This document shows positions 7,489 to 16,249 of a DNA stretch of 64,000 nucleotides, piece by piece (within the stretch, counting starts at the first letter, position 1; each line of letters begins with the position of its first letter). The translations under genes and the position numbers were made by a program. Below the pieces are notes generated by a model, which worked only from the letters and a program-made list of their open reading frames with translations, had not been told where the DNA came from and ran no database searches. The stretch lies in assembly GCA_018195615.1 (NCBI GenBank), contig JAGTPG010000002.1, positions 2,918,501 through 2,982,500 on the forward strand, read 5' to 3'. This DNA comes from Streptomyces tuirus (GTDB lineage Bacteria; Actinomycetota; Actinomycetes; Streptomycetales; Streptomycetaceae).

Positions 7489-9418
7489 TCAGGCCGGGTC
7501 GGGCGTGCGGGCCGACGCGAGCAGACCGGCCAGGACCGTGCCCACGATGCGCGGCCCTTCCCTGGTGAGCACCGACTCGGGTGGAACTGCAGGGAGGCGA
7601 AGCCCGGCCCGCGCAGGGCGTGCACCTCCCCGGTGGCCGGATCCCGGCTCACCCGGACCGGGCCCACCCCGTCCGCGACGAACGCTTCGTCCTCGCAGAC
7701 GAGCGCGAAGGTGTTGTAGAAGCCGACGCGTTCCGCCGCGCCGAACAGGTCGATCTCCTTCTGCACTCCCTGGTTGGGCACCGGTCTGCGGCGCAGCGGC
7801 AGCCCGAGCCGGAGCCCGAGGACCTGGTGGCTGAGGCACACGGCGAGGAACGGCCGGCGTTCGCGCAGCAGCGTTCCGATCGCCGTGCGCAGGTGCCGCA
7901 TCTTGGGGTGCGCGGTCTCCTGCGGATCCCCCGGCCCCGGCCCCATCACGACGAGGTCGTAGCCGTCGAAGGCGTACGTCTCGTCGTACCGGCGGACCGT
8001 CACCCGCAGTCCCAGGGACCGCAGATGCTGGTCGATCATCGAGGTGAAGGTGTCCTCCGCGTCCACCACGAGGACGCTGCGCCCGGCCAGTCCGGGCAGC
8101 GCCGAAGCGCGGGCCTCGGTGTCGGACAGCCAAAAGTCGGCGATGGCGTCGTTGCGCAGCTCCAGCGCCCGGCGCACGCTCGGATGGTCGGCGAACCGTT
8201 CCTTCGCGTCACCGTCGAGAGCGGCGACGAGTCCGGCCGCCTTGGCACGGGTCTCGGCGGCCTCGGATGCGGGGTCGGAGTGCCGCACGATGGTGGCGCC
8301 CACCCCGATGGCCAGGCGCCCCTCACGCGTGATGTCCGCGGTGCGGATGAGGATCGCGGAGTCCATGACCCGCTCCCCGTCGGCGTCCCGCCCGATGAGC
8401 GCCGCCGCGCCGCTGTAGTAGGCGCGGCCCTCCGGCTCGTACTGCTGGATGGTGCGGCAGGCGCTCTCCAGCGGGCTGCCGGTGACCGTGGGGGCGAACA
8501 TCGTCTCGCGCAGGATGTCGCGCACATCGCGGTCGGTGCGTCCCTCGATGAAGTACTCGGTGTGCGCGACCCTGGCCATCTCCTTGAGGTAGGGGCCCAC
8601 CACCCGGCCTCCCGTCCCGCAGATCCGGGCCATCATCTTGAGTTCCTCGTCCAGGACCATGTACAGCTCGTCGGTCTCCTTGCGGTCGCCGAGGAACTGC
8701 AGCACACCCGTCAGCGTGGGGCCCGAGGGCGGGTAGCGGTAGGTGCCGCTGATGGGGTTCATGACGGCCGTGCCGCCCTGCAGGCTGACGTGCCGCTCGG
8801 GCGAGGCCCCGACCAGGGTCCTGGTACCCGTGTGGATCAGGAACGTCCAGTGGGCACCGGACTCGTGTTGCAGGAGCCGGCGGAACAACGCGGGGCCGCT
8901 GTGCGGCCCGTAGTCCGTGATGTCGGCGACGAAGGTGCGCTTGACGACGAAGTTCGCGCCCTCCCCCGTACCGATCATCTCCTCGACGATGCGGCGCACC
9001 ACGGCCTCGTACGCCTCGTCGTCCACGTCGAAGTGCCCCCCGGCCAGCGGGGTCGGTACGTCGGGGATGCGGGCCAGCGCCTCCGCGAGCGCCAGTGGCT
9101 GCTGGCCGGTGACGGTCATCGCGACCAGCGGCGTCCCGTCGTCGACGCAGGCGAAGCCGCGCTCGGTGAGCTGCCGGTAGGGGACGACGACGAGGACCTC
9201 GTGGCGGGCGTCGGCGCCCGGGGCCGGTGCCGGGGGCAGCGGGATGTCGGCCAGCGTCGCGGGCAGGGACAGCGAGCCCGTCAGGACCTCCACGACGCCG
9301 GGCCCGGTGCTGCCGGGCCGGTGCAGCAGGGCGAACGCCTCCGCGCGGCCGTTCAGCGCCTCGTCGAGCAGGTCGCCTGCCGTCTGGTGCCCGGGGTCCC
9401 GGGTGGTCCGTACGTCAT
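7489..9418 (-). CDS. phzE: 2-amino-2-deoxyisochorismate synthase PhzE (two frame breaks, near 9392 and 7583)
   Basis: Converts chorismate and glutamine to 2-amino-2-deoxyisochorismate, the first committed phenazine step. The chorismate-utilising domain (about residues 1-400; VNPISGTYRYPPSG-like region, SPERHVSL, EELKMMARICGTGG, AHTEYFIEGRT) is fused to a class I glutamine amidotransferase domain with nucleophile FLAVCLSHQVLGL and the His-Glu motif FHPES. The long open frame starts only at 9293. The family N-terminus (GDLLDEALNGRAEAFALLHRPGS) lies upstream in another frame and reaches ATG 9418, which overlaps the phzD stop as ATGA. A C is missing near 9392. A second base is missing near 7583, within the FHPES codons, throwing the last 30 residues out of frame. 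The restored protein is 643 residues. Confidence 0.95.
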
Positions 9419-10037
9419 GCGAACAGGCCTTTGACCGTGGTGACCAGGGCGCAGCGCTCGGCGGCGTAGGTCAGTGCCGAGCGGTGGTGGCCCCGCGAGA
9501 AGTCGGCGGTGGCGTCGGCGACGAGGAAGGGCTGGATGTCGTGCGTGAACGCGTCGACGGCGGTGGCCAGCACGCCGACGTGGGCGTAGACGCCGCACAG
9601 GATCAGCTGGTCGCGGCCTTCGGCGCGCATCCGCTGGAGCAGGTCGGTCTTGAAGAAGGCGCTGTAGCGCCACTTCGTGAGCAGCCAGTCCCGCTCGGCC
9701 GGCGCGAGGGCGTCGACCACCTGGCGGTCCTCGGGGTCGGGCGTCATGCCCGGTCCCCAGAAGTCCTTCAGCAGTCCGCGCTGTTCGTCGGTCATGCCGC
9801 CCGGTTGGGCGGTGTAGGCGACCGGGATGCCGAGTTCGGCGCAGCGGTCGCGCAACCGCGCCGCGTTGCGGACCAGTTCGCGGCGCAGGTCTTCGGGCAG
9901 GGGCCTGAGGAAGTACCGCTGCATGTCGTGGACGAGAAGGACCGAGCGGTCGGCCGCGGCCTTCCAGGGCACGACGGCCGGAGGCAGATCGCCCTCAGCC
10001 GGTAACGGATAGGGGGATATGGGGGTATGCCGGTCAT
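9415..10037 (-). CDS. phzD: Isochorismatase PhzD (frame broken near 10012)
   Basis: Hydrolyses 2-amino-2-deoxyisochorismate to trans-2,3-dihydro-3-hydroxyanthranilate and pyruvate. Landmarks are LLVHDMQRYFLRPLPEDLR, YTAQPGGMTDEQRGLL, LTKWRYSAF and LCGVYAHVGVLATAVDAF. The frame appears to start at 9972, but that removes the start of the fold. Restoring one C near 10012 joins ATG 10037 (MTGIPPYP) in frame and gives 207 residues, the usual PhzD length. The stop overlaps the phzE ATG as ATGA, so phzD and phzE are translationally coupled. Confidence 0.95.
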
Positions 10038-10165
10038 GACTCCAGATTCCTGGCTCAAGACATGGGTGTGTGACGCGCCGAGAGGAGCGTGATGTCAGGT
10101 CAGCCGACCGTCCGGACTCGAACGGTGCGGGGTTCGGACGACCCGGGGCTCGGACGGTCCGGGAC

Positions 10166-11341
10166 TCAGACCGTCCAGGACGAGACCACGGAGACGGCCT
10201 GCGACGGGTTGAGGCGGGGATCGCAGTACGAGGTGTAGCGCTCCCCGACCGAGCCGAGATCCGCCTCGGTGGAGGCGCACTCGGTGACGTCGTCGGGCGT
10301 GGTCTCCAGGTGCAGTCCGCCGGGGACGCCGCCCCCGGCCCGCACGGCCTCGACGAAGCGGGAGACCTCCAGAGCGATGGTCTCCACGAGCCGGGTCTTG
10401 TGACCGCCCGGCGCGGTGATGGTGTTGCCGTGCACGGGGTCGCAGAGCCAGACGACGGGGTGGCCCGCGCCGCGTACGGCTTCGACGAGGGGCGGCAGCC
10501 GGTCGGCGACGGCGTCGGCCCCCATCCGCGCGATGAGGGTGAGCCGCCCGGGGTCGCGCCACTGGTCGAGCCGCTCGCACAGGGCGAGCAGTTCGTCGCG
10601 CTCCATGGTGGGTCCGACCTTGCACGCCACCGGGTTGCTCACCTCGGCGAGCAGGGCGACATGGGCGCCCTCCACCTGACGGGTGCGCTCGCCGATCCAC
10701 GGCCAGTGGGTCGACCCCAGGAACAGCCGGCCCTTCTCGTCCATGCGGAGCATGGGCATCTCGTAGTCGAGCAGCAGGGCCTCGTGGCTGGTCCACACGA
10801 GGGGTTCCACGACGTCGCGTCCCGCCGCGCGGTCGCGCCAGCCAAGGTGCTCGACGATGTCGCACGCGGCCATGTAGCCGGTGAGGATGCGCAGGGCGTC
10901 CGGCCGGCGGCTCTCGCCCTCGGGCTCCGGGCCATTGACCATGTGCCCGCGGAACACGGGGAGTTCGACGCCGTCGACGACCTCGGTGGGTCTCGAACGG
11001 GGCTTGGCGAACTGCCCCGCGATACGTCCTGCCCGCAGCACGGGCTTGCCGGTGATCAGGCCGAGCGTTCCGGCGAGCAGGTCGAGCAGCGCGGCCTTGC
11101 GTGCGACGTGCCGCTGTGTGCACTCCTGCGGGTCCTCGGCGCAGTCTCCGGACTGCAGCACCATGGCCTCGCCCAGCGCCACCTTGCCCAGCAGGGTCCG
11201 CAGGGTGGCCAGGTCGTCGGCCTGTACGAGGGTGGGGCGGGCCGCTAATGCCTCGCCCACACGGTTCACTTGTAGAAGGTCGCTCCATTCGGGCTGTTGT
11301 AATGCTCCGCGGATACGAATCTCCCGTATGACGTCTTCCAC
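10166..11341 (-). CDS. phzC: Type II DAHP synthase PhzC
   Basis: Condenses phosphoenolpyruvate and erythrose 4-phosphate to DAHP, raising shikimate flux into the phenazine pathway. The intact 391-residue protein is of the plant-like (type II) class, with LQSGDCAEDP, QFAKPRS, WTSHEALLLDYE, GSTHWPWIGERTRQ, KVGPTM and CDPVHGNTI. It is shorter than feedback-regulated primary-metabolism enzymes, as expected for a dedicated PhzC. It starts 90 bases after the first phzB. An 8-bp hairpin (GGACGGTC/GACCGTCC, 10152-10176) straddles its stop codon, and 128 bases of short G/C-rich repeats separate it from phzD. Confidence 0.96.
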   Translation of the reverse strand: MEDVIREIRIRGALQQPEWSDLLQVNRVGEALAARPTLVQADDLATLRTLLGKVALGEAMVLQSGDCAEDPQECTQRHVARKAALLDLLAGTLGLITGKPVLRAGRIAGQFAKPRSRPTEVVDGVELPVFRGHMVNGPEPEGESRRPDALRILTGYMAACDIVEHLGWRDRAAGRDVVEPLVWTSHEALLLDYEMPMLRMDEKGRLFLGSTHWPWIGERTRQVEGAHVALLAEVSNPVACKVGPTMERDELLALCERLDQWRDPGRLTLIARMGADAVADRLPPLVEAVRGAGHPVVWLCDPVHGNTITAPGGHKTRLVETIALEVSRFVEAVRAGGGVPGGLHLETTPDDVTECASTEADLGSVGERYTSYCDPRLNPSQAVSVVSSWTV

Positions 11342-11431
11342 GACGCACTCCGATCCAGCGGTGATCTCACACTTTTCAGATGGATGTTTTCTCTGTTTCC
11401 GCGCGCGGTGCGCATGTCGCGCCGGCGCCGC

Positions 11432-11920
11432 TCAGGTAGGTATTCCCTCGCGCCGGATCTCCGGGACGGGAATGTTCAGCGCGCGCAGCTGCTCGAACGG
11501 GTTCATGAATTCCCGCTGTCGCTTGATCTTCCTGTCCTCGAACTCGAAAGAATGCAGGAAGTGGTTCTCGTAGTACCCGTCCGGGTAGCCGGGGAAGAGG
11601 ATCTTGCCGTGGCCGTCGCACTCCACCCAGAAGTGGCGGGGGTCCTGCGTCTCGAAGACCCGGATGTTGTACCACTCCCAGTCCGGGAAGCACTTCAGGG
11701 ACCATACCGCGTGCTCGGCCAGCCGCTCACGGCCGTTGATCACGATGGGGCTGCCGGTGTCGGTGGTCCACAGGCCGCCGGAGCCGTCCTCGGTGAACAG
11801 CTCGTGCCGGCGCAGCCTGTCCTGTCCCTTGGTGTGCATGTAGCGCTCGACCGTCGCGCGGTTGGCGCTGCGCAGCTCCGCCTCGTCGGCGAAGCCCTGC
11901 GACCCGGTTAACTCAGACAT
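11432..11920 (-). CDS. phzB: Phenazine biosynthesis protein PhzA/PhzB, first copy
   Basis: An intact 162-residue NTF2-fold protein that assists condensation of two aminocyclohexenone units. Landmarks are NRATVERYMHTKG, RHELFTEDGSGGLWTTDTG, FPDWEWYNIRVFETQDP, WVECDGHGKILFPGYPDG and NHFLHSFEFEDRKI. It is the first core phenazine gene of the run, with a strong AAGGGGG ribosome-binding site and a candidate promoter about 50 bases upstream. A second, diverged copy lies at 5264-5766. Confidence 0.95.
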   Translation of the reverse strand: MSELTGSQGFADEAELRSANRATVERYMHTKGQDRLRRHELFTEDGSGGLWTTDTGSPIVINGRERLAEHAVWSLKCFPDWEWYNIRVFETQDPRHFWVECDGHGKILFPGYPDGYYENHFLHSFEFEDRKIKRQREFMNPFEQLRALNIPVPEIRREGIPT

Positions 11921-11970
11921 GTTTTCCCCCTTGAGACAGTGCGGTCGGCATTTCCTCCCGCAACTCGGCC

Positions 11971-11999
11971 ATCCTGCCTCACAAGAGGTTCATAAGCAA
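11971..11999 (-). promoter_or_regulatory. Candidate promoter of the phenazine operon
   Basis: Reading the minus strand, TTGCTT (11999-11994) and CAGGAT (11976-11971) are separated by 17 bases, a fair match to a streptomycete housekeeping promoter. They lie about 50 bases before the phzB ATG. The surrounding 11921-12158 gap is noticeably A/T-rich compared with the rest of the window. Confidence 0.45.
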
Positions 12000-12158
12000 C
12001 GACTTTTTGTGCAGGTCGAGTGAACGGCCGACCAACAGGCGGAATGCAGCGGAAAGAGGTACGCCAAAGCCAGGAAAGCAAAGCGGAATCCTGCCATCCC
12101 CCCTGAATTCGAAAGCTGCGAATGGAAAGCTTGGATTACCCGGCAGGGCCTTCTCGCG

Positions 12159-13406
12159 TTACGGCACCGGGGTGAGCGTGAAGCCGCCTTCCGCGGCGGT
12201 GGCGGGGGTCAGCGGCACTCCCTTCGTGAGCAGCCGGCGGGCGGCCATGTGGTCGGGGGGCCGGTTGACGGTCTCGACGGCCACCAGCCGGTCCGCGCGG
12301 AAGAGCAGGACGGAGAAGGCCTCCGGCCACTCCCCCAGGACCACTTCGGTGTCGTGACCGTCGGCGAGGCCGGCGATCTGCAGGGTCGAGGAGAACTGCT
12401 CGCTCCAGAACCAGGGCAGGTCGCCGTAGTCCCGCTCCTGTCCGGTGAGCCGCTCGGCGACGAGCCGTGCGTGGCCGACGGCGTTCTGCACCGACTCCAG
12501 GCGGATCCGCCGTCCCGCGGCCGGGTGCGGGAAGGCCGCGCAGTCGCCGATCGCCGAGATCGCCGGGTCGCCGGTGCGCAGCCGGGCGTCCACGACGATG
12601 CCGTCGTCGACCTCCAGACCGGCGGCCGCCGCGAGTTCGGTACGCGGCTCCACCCCCGCGCCGACCACCACCACGTCCGCGGGCAGCCGGGAGCCGTCGG
12701 TCAGCTCCACCCCGGCCACGGCACCAGTGCCGTCGTCGAGGAACCGGGCGACCCGCCGTCCGAAGAGCAGGCGCGTGCCCTGCCGTCGGTGCAGCAGGGT
12801 GAAGTGCTCCGCCGTGCGCTCGCCGACAGCCCGTGCCAGGGGGCGGTCCCGCAGCTCGACCACGGTGACCGCGCAGCCGAGTGCGCGCGCCGCGGCGGCG
12901 AACTCCAGGCCGACGAAGCCCGCGCCGACGACCACCACCTCGGCGGCCCGCCGCAGCTCGTCCCGCAGGATCCGGGCTTCGGCCAGGGTGCGCAGGGGCC
13001 GCACCCCCCGCAGTTCGCCGCCCGGCACCGCGAGCCCGCGGGGACGCGCACCGGTGGCGAGCACGAGATGGCCGTAGCCCAGGACGCCGCCCCCGGCGAG
13101 CCGCACCGTACGTGCCGCGCGGTCGATCGCCGTGACCCTGTCGGCGAGCACGTCGATGGACTGCCGGACGAAGTACTCCGAGGAGCGCAGCCAGAGCAGG
13201 TCCTCGTCCCCGTCGCCGGTGAGGTACGCCTTGGACAGCGGCGGCCGTTCGTACGGCGCCGTGTCCTCGTCACCGACCAGGGCGATCCGCCCGGCGTAAC
13301 CGCACTCGCGCAGCGAGGCGGCCGTCCGGAAACCGGCCTGCCCGGCACCGACGACCACGACGCCGTCGAGGTCGTCGGCCGCGGACGGGCCGGCGGCCGC
13401 CCTCAC
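12159..13406 (-). CDS. FAD-dependent ferredoxin reductase-type oxidoreductase
   Basis: A 415-residue pyridine-nucleotide-disulfide oxidoreductase of the oxygenase-coupled ferredoxin reductase class. An FAD motif VVVGAGQAGFRTAASL opens the protein, followed by APYERPPLSKAYLTG. A second nucleotide motif, VVVGAGFVGLEFAAAARALG, lies mid-protein, then ISAIGDCAAFPHP and a C-terminal reductase domain (LPWFWSEQFSSTLQIAGLADG). Such enzymes pass electrons from NAD(P)H to a [2Fe-2S] ferredoxin for a P450 or Rieske oxygenase. The GTG at 13406 overlaps the stop of a 26-codon ferredoxin remnant by four bases (GTGA). The gene ends 238 bases before phzB on the same strand and may serve phenazine tailoring. 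Its normal ferredoxin partner is missing. Confidence 0.85.
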   Translation of the reverse strand: MRAAAGPSAADDLDGVVVVGAGQAGFRTAASLRECGYAGRIALVGDEDTAPYERPPLSKAYLTGDGDEDLLWLRSSEYFVRQSIDVLADRVTAIDRAARTVRLAGGGVLGYGHLVLATGARPRGLAVPGGELRGVRPLRTLAEARILRDELRRAAEVVVVGAGFVGLEFAAAARALGCAVTVVELRDRPLARAVGERTAEHFTLLHRRQGTRLLFGRRVARFLDDGTGAVAGVELTDGSRLPADVVVVGAGVEPRTELAAAAGLEVDDGIVVDARLRTGDPAISAIGDCAAFPHPAAGRRIRLESVQNAVGHARLVAERLTGQERDYGDLPWFWSEQFSSTLQIAGLADGHDTEVVLGEWPEAFSVLLFRADRLVAVETVNRPPDHMAARRLLTKGVPLTPATAAEGGFTLTPVP

Positions 13407-13483
13407 CACTGGCCGGCGGGCAGGTGGACGACATCGGCCGTCTGCTCGGTCCTGTCGACGGAGACGTGCGTGATCTTGGCCAT
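13403..13483 (-). pseudogene. N-terminal remnant of a [2Fe-2S] ferredoxin gene
   Basis: A 26-codon open frame, with GGAG eight bases before its ATG, encodes MAKITHVSVDRTEQTADV and then a few residues to a TGA. The first strand-turn-strand (MAKITxVxxDxTExTxDV) resembles the start of adrenodoxin/putidaredoxin-type ferredoxins. The four cluster cysteines and the other roughly 80 residues are absent. The stop overlaps the reductase GTG as GTGA. A deletion that removed most of a ferredoxin gene but kept its ribosome-binding site as a coupling leader would explain it. A short leader peptide unrelated to ferredoxin is the alternative. Confidence 0.55.
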
Positions 13484-13963
13484 GGCGAACTCCGAGGGGG
13501 TGGGCTGCTGGGGAGCCGGATCGCAGGGTCGGGTGCGGTCGGGGAACCATGCTGCGAAAAAGGAACGGGCGGCTACGCCGTCTCGGCGGGCACGCCCCTC
13601 GCAGCACGACCGTCGGACACGCGACACCCTCGGTCGTCGGGATGGCGGAACGCAGGGCAACGTACCAAACACGCACCGCTTGGCCAACCGTGCCCGACCC
13701 GTCACAGGGCGCTCTCCGACCCCGCCTCCGCTTATGCCTCGCCGGCAATGAAGTCATGGCGGAACGTGTCTTGGACGGTATAAGCCCCGTCCCTAGGTTT
13801 GCTCCCGGGGTCGTCGCGCAGGCCCGGGTGCCGGTATCCGCCGGGGCTCTGTCCTGCACACGCGACGCGACGGCCCCCTCACCGCGACATCGAGGAGACA
13901 TCGGGACAGGGGGCCGCGTCTGGACGCTCGAAGGATCAGGACCTCGTCGAGAGGCCCGCGCCG
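13484..13963. other. 480-base intergenic region upstream of the reductase
   Basis: No gene was found here on either strand. The open frames that cross it lack ribosome-binding sites and coding-like third positions. It separates the phenazine run from the FHA gene and probably marks the cluster boundary. The promoter for the reductase should lie here, but no convincing pair of boxes was found. The only clear structure is the hairpin at 13871-13916. Confidence 0.6.
13871..13916 (-). terminator. Hairpin downstream of the FHA gene
   Basis: Nine-base arms CGGCCCCCT (13871-13879) and AGGGGGCCG (13908-13916) lie about 50 bases after the FHA stop. The intervening 28 bases include a shorter ACATCG repeat, so the loop is large. 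Confidence 0.5.
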
Positions 13964-14356
13964 TCACACTTCGTGGAAGAAGCCCACGTTGACGCTGCGC
14001 GGGGCGGTGCGGTCCTGGATGATGATCTCGCCGCTGCCGCCCCTGGGCAGCGGGACGGTTCCGCCGTAGGCGAGGGGCTGTGCGTACTGACCGACCGTCA
14101 GCCGGACTTCGGAGGACGGGTCGGGCTGGGAGCCGCGCAGCCAGGTCAGCTGCCAGGTCCCGTCGGGCCCGCACAGGAACTCCAGGTGGACGCGGGAGAC
14201 GAACAGCCAGTCGTCCGGCGTCGTGAGCCGGCACACGGACTTGTCACGGCCCACCCGCAGCACGGCACCCGGCTCGCTGGGCGCGTCGGCCATGAGCATG
14301 CCGGCCGTGGCACCCTCCTCCACCGCGGTCACGGTGGCCATGGTGAGTTCGAGCAC
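13964..14356 (-). CDS. FHA-domain protein
   Basis: A 130-residue cytoplasmic protein built around one forkhead-associated domain, a phosphothreonine-binding module. Residues of the binding face are visible as LRVGRDKSVCRL followed by FVSRVHLEFLCG (the G-R, S-R and H positions), with a short N-terminal extension. No kinase or secretion partner is adjacent. The next gene (DUF1992) is divergent. The partner phosphoprotein is unknown. Confidence 0.75.
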   Translation of the reverse strand: MLELTMATVTAVEEGATAGMLMADAPSEPGAVLRVGRDKSVCRLTTPDDWLFVSRVHLEFLCGPDGTWQLTWLRGSQPDPSSEVRLTVGQYAQPLAYGGTVPLPRGGSGEIIIQDRTAPRSVNVGFFHEV

Positions 14357-14445
14357 GTGCGCTCCCCCTTGAGACGTCCTTGACGGGCTCTGAGCCCGCC
14401 GAATGATAGAACGCCCGGCCGCACGGTGTCCGGCACAATGGAGTC

Positions 14446-14852
14446 ATGACCGAGCGAAAGCCACCTGGCGTCGACTTCGAGTCCTGGGTCGACAAGCAGA
14501 TCCGCGACGCGGAGACACGCGGTGAGTTCGACCGGCTGCCGGGGGCGGGCCGACCGCTGCCGGCCGACGTGGACGCCGCCTACGACGAACTGTGGTGGGT
14601 CAAGCGGAAGATGGCCCGCGAGGGCGTCTCCGTCCTGCCGCCGACACTGGCGCTGCGCAAGGAGGCGGAGGACGCGCTGCTCGCCGCGTACGCCGCCCCC
14701 TCCGAGCGGATCGTCAGGAAGATCGTCACGGAGATCAACGACAAGATCCGCGACATGATGTTCAAGCCGCCGCCCGGCCCCCGCTGGGTATGAAGCCGTA
14801 CGACGTCGAGGACGTCGTACGGCAGTGGCGGGAGCGCCGGGCGGAGCGGTAG
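14446..14852 (+). CDS. DUF1992 (DnaJ-C28-like) protein (frame broken near 14785)
   Basis: A protein of about 135 residues with the DUF1992 core: FESWVDKQIRDAETRGEFDRLPGAGRP followed by a charged helical region and VTEINDKIRDMM. The frame stops at 14793, but the natural tail (GMKPYDVEDVVRQWRERR) follows in another frame to 14852, so one C is missing from the C run near 14785. The domain occurs in bacteria and at the C-terminus of eukaryotic DNAJC28; its biochemical role is not established. The ATG at 14446 is the first in frame. Confidence 0.85.
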
Positions 14853-14867
14853 CCGGCTCGCACCGGC

Positions 14868-15397
14868 TCACACGTGGAGCAGCCGTTCCGCCAGCTCCCG
14901 GTAGTCCTTCAGGGCCAGCCGGAGCTGCTCGGTGTCGGCGCTCGACACGGGCTTGCCCTCGCCGCCCTCGACCTCCTGCCAGGAACCGCGCAGGGTGCGG
15001 CGGCGCTGCGTCACCGCCTCGGTGAACCGGGCCGTGATCTGCTCCAGGACGTGGTCGGCCTCCTCGACGGCGGCCCGGGGGCCGTCGACGAAGCCGGCGA
15101 CGGCGTGCTGCAGCTGCGCGACGAGCTTGTCGGACTCGTCGTGCGGGAACAGGTGGACGCCATGGCTCGCTTCCGGATGGCGCGTGCCGGGCGCGGCCCC
15201 GCGGGTGCCGGTGTCCGGGCTGTGCGTGCCGGGCGCGGTCTCGCGGGCGGTGCCGGTTTCCGCGCCGTGCGTGCCGGCGCGGTCCCTGTGCGGGGGCGTG
15301 CCGTGGCTGGTGCCCAGGGCGGTCTCGCCGCGGGCGTCGGGGTGGTGGGGCCGCCGGCGGCGGAGCTGTCGCCGGGCGGGCGGGTCACGTCGGACAT
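14868..15397 (-). CDS. Conserved streptomycete protein, disordered head and helical tail (frame broken near 15330)
   Basis: About 176 residues after repair; not a recognised family. Residues 1-90 are low-complexity (Gly/Thr/Pro/His). The tail is helical, FPHDESDKLVAQLQHAV followed by ADHVLEQITARFTEAV and a final LKDYRELAERLL. Codon third positions show that the coding frame switches near 15325-15340, so a base is missing there. The ATG at 15397 follows AAGGAGAG and is three bases from the stop of the upstream gene. The tail resembles the middle of that neighbour (GFVDGPRAAVEEAD against RFVDSPREAVAEAD), so the two genes are probably related by duplication. Confidence 0.6.
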
Positions 15398-15400
15398 GCC

Positions 15401-16117
15401 TCAACTCTCCTTCGCCTGACGTCGGTGGAGCGCCCACGGCATGTGCCCGCCGCGGGCGGCCGGAGCCTTGCGGCCGCCGTTCAGTCCGGCACGGTGCCGT
15501 CCGCTCTGGTGGCGTCCGTCCTCGCGCCGTCCGCCGGTGTGGCCTCCGCCGTCGTGGCGGGCCGGCCGGACCAGCTCCTCGAACAGGGCGCGGGCCGCCA
15601 CCATGGCCTCGCGCATGTCTTCCGTACCGGTGCCGCCGTCCCGGGCGTCGTCCGCGCGCAGGTGCGCGGCACGGTGGACGCGCCGGTAGCCGTCCACGTG
15701 GTGGGCGTGGTGCACGGACAGCGCGGCGAGCTGCTCCTCGTACTGCCCGCCGTCCGGGAAGCCCCGGGCGCCGGCGAGCTCGGCGAGCAGCCGGTCCGCC
15801 TCGGCGACCGCCTCCCGCGGCGAGTCGACGAACCGCTCCTGAGCGGCCGTCCAGCGCGCCTCGTACTGCTCGCGCTGCGCCGGCTCCAGCGGCCGTTCGC
15901 GCAGGTCACCGTGGCGGTGCACGCGCTCGGTGAGTTCGCGTTCGGCGGCCGTGGCGTCGCCGTCGTGCCGGGCGACGGCCCGGTCGTACTCGGGTCCGAA
16001 GCGCCGCTTGAGGCTCGGGCCACGCCGAGGCCCTCGGGCGCGCAGGGTCATGGCGGCCGCGATGATGACGACGACCGCCGCGATCACGATCAGAGCGATG
16101 ATCAGGCCAGTGGACAT
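15401..16117 (-). CDS. Membrane-anchored conserved protein
   Basis: A 238-residue protein with one N-terminal transmembrane segment (residues 3-24, GLIIALIVIAAVVVIIAAAM), then a basic RRGPSLKRRFGPEYDRAV stretch and a long helical domain (TERVHRHGDLRERPLEPA, RFVDSPREAVAEADRLLAEL, then ALSVHHAHHVDGYRRVH). The C-terminus is Gly/Arg/His-rich. Many Streptomyces encode such a protein, but I know of no assigned function. It is coupled to the shorter downstream gene, with which it shares the FVD-PR-AV-EAD motif. Confidence 0.65.
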   Translation of the reverse strand: MSTGLIIALIVIAAVVVIIAAAMTLRARGPRRGPSLKRRFGPEYDRAVARHDGDATAAERELTERVHRHGDLRERPLEPAQREQYEARWTAAQERFVDSPREAVAEADRLLAELAGARGFPDGGQYEEQLAALSVHHAHHVDGYRRVHRAAHLRADDARDGGTGTEDMREAMVAARALFEELVRPARHDGGGHTGGRREDGRHQSGRHRAGLNGGRKAPAARGGHMPWALHRRQAKES

Positions 16118-16249
16118 GAATGCCTTCCGGGTTCTCGGCCCAACCGGCTCTCCTCGCGAGCCGGTTCGCCGGTCGGGTAGCCCGGAAGCCCGCCCCCAAA
16201 CGGCGCCGGGGGCCTGCCGGGCCGGGACAGGCCTGTCTCATTCGCTTGC

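Noticed and set aside
5841..9293. A 1150-residue open frame reading as a PhzE-PhzF-PhzG fusion
   Set aside because: It passes through non-coding hairpin sequence and joins the genes only where bases are missing; separate starts, ribosome-binding sites and family lengths support three proteins.
7581..9434. Long plus-strand open frame opposite phzE
   Set aside because: Antisense shadow of phzE; low-complexity Gly/Arg/Val composition.
12249..13751. Long plus-strand open frame opposite the ferredoxin reductase
   Set aside because: Antisense shadow; the minus strand has both flavin and nucleotide motifs.
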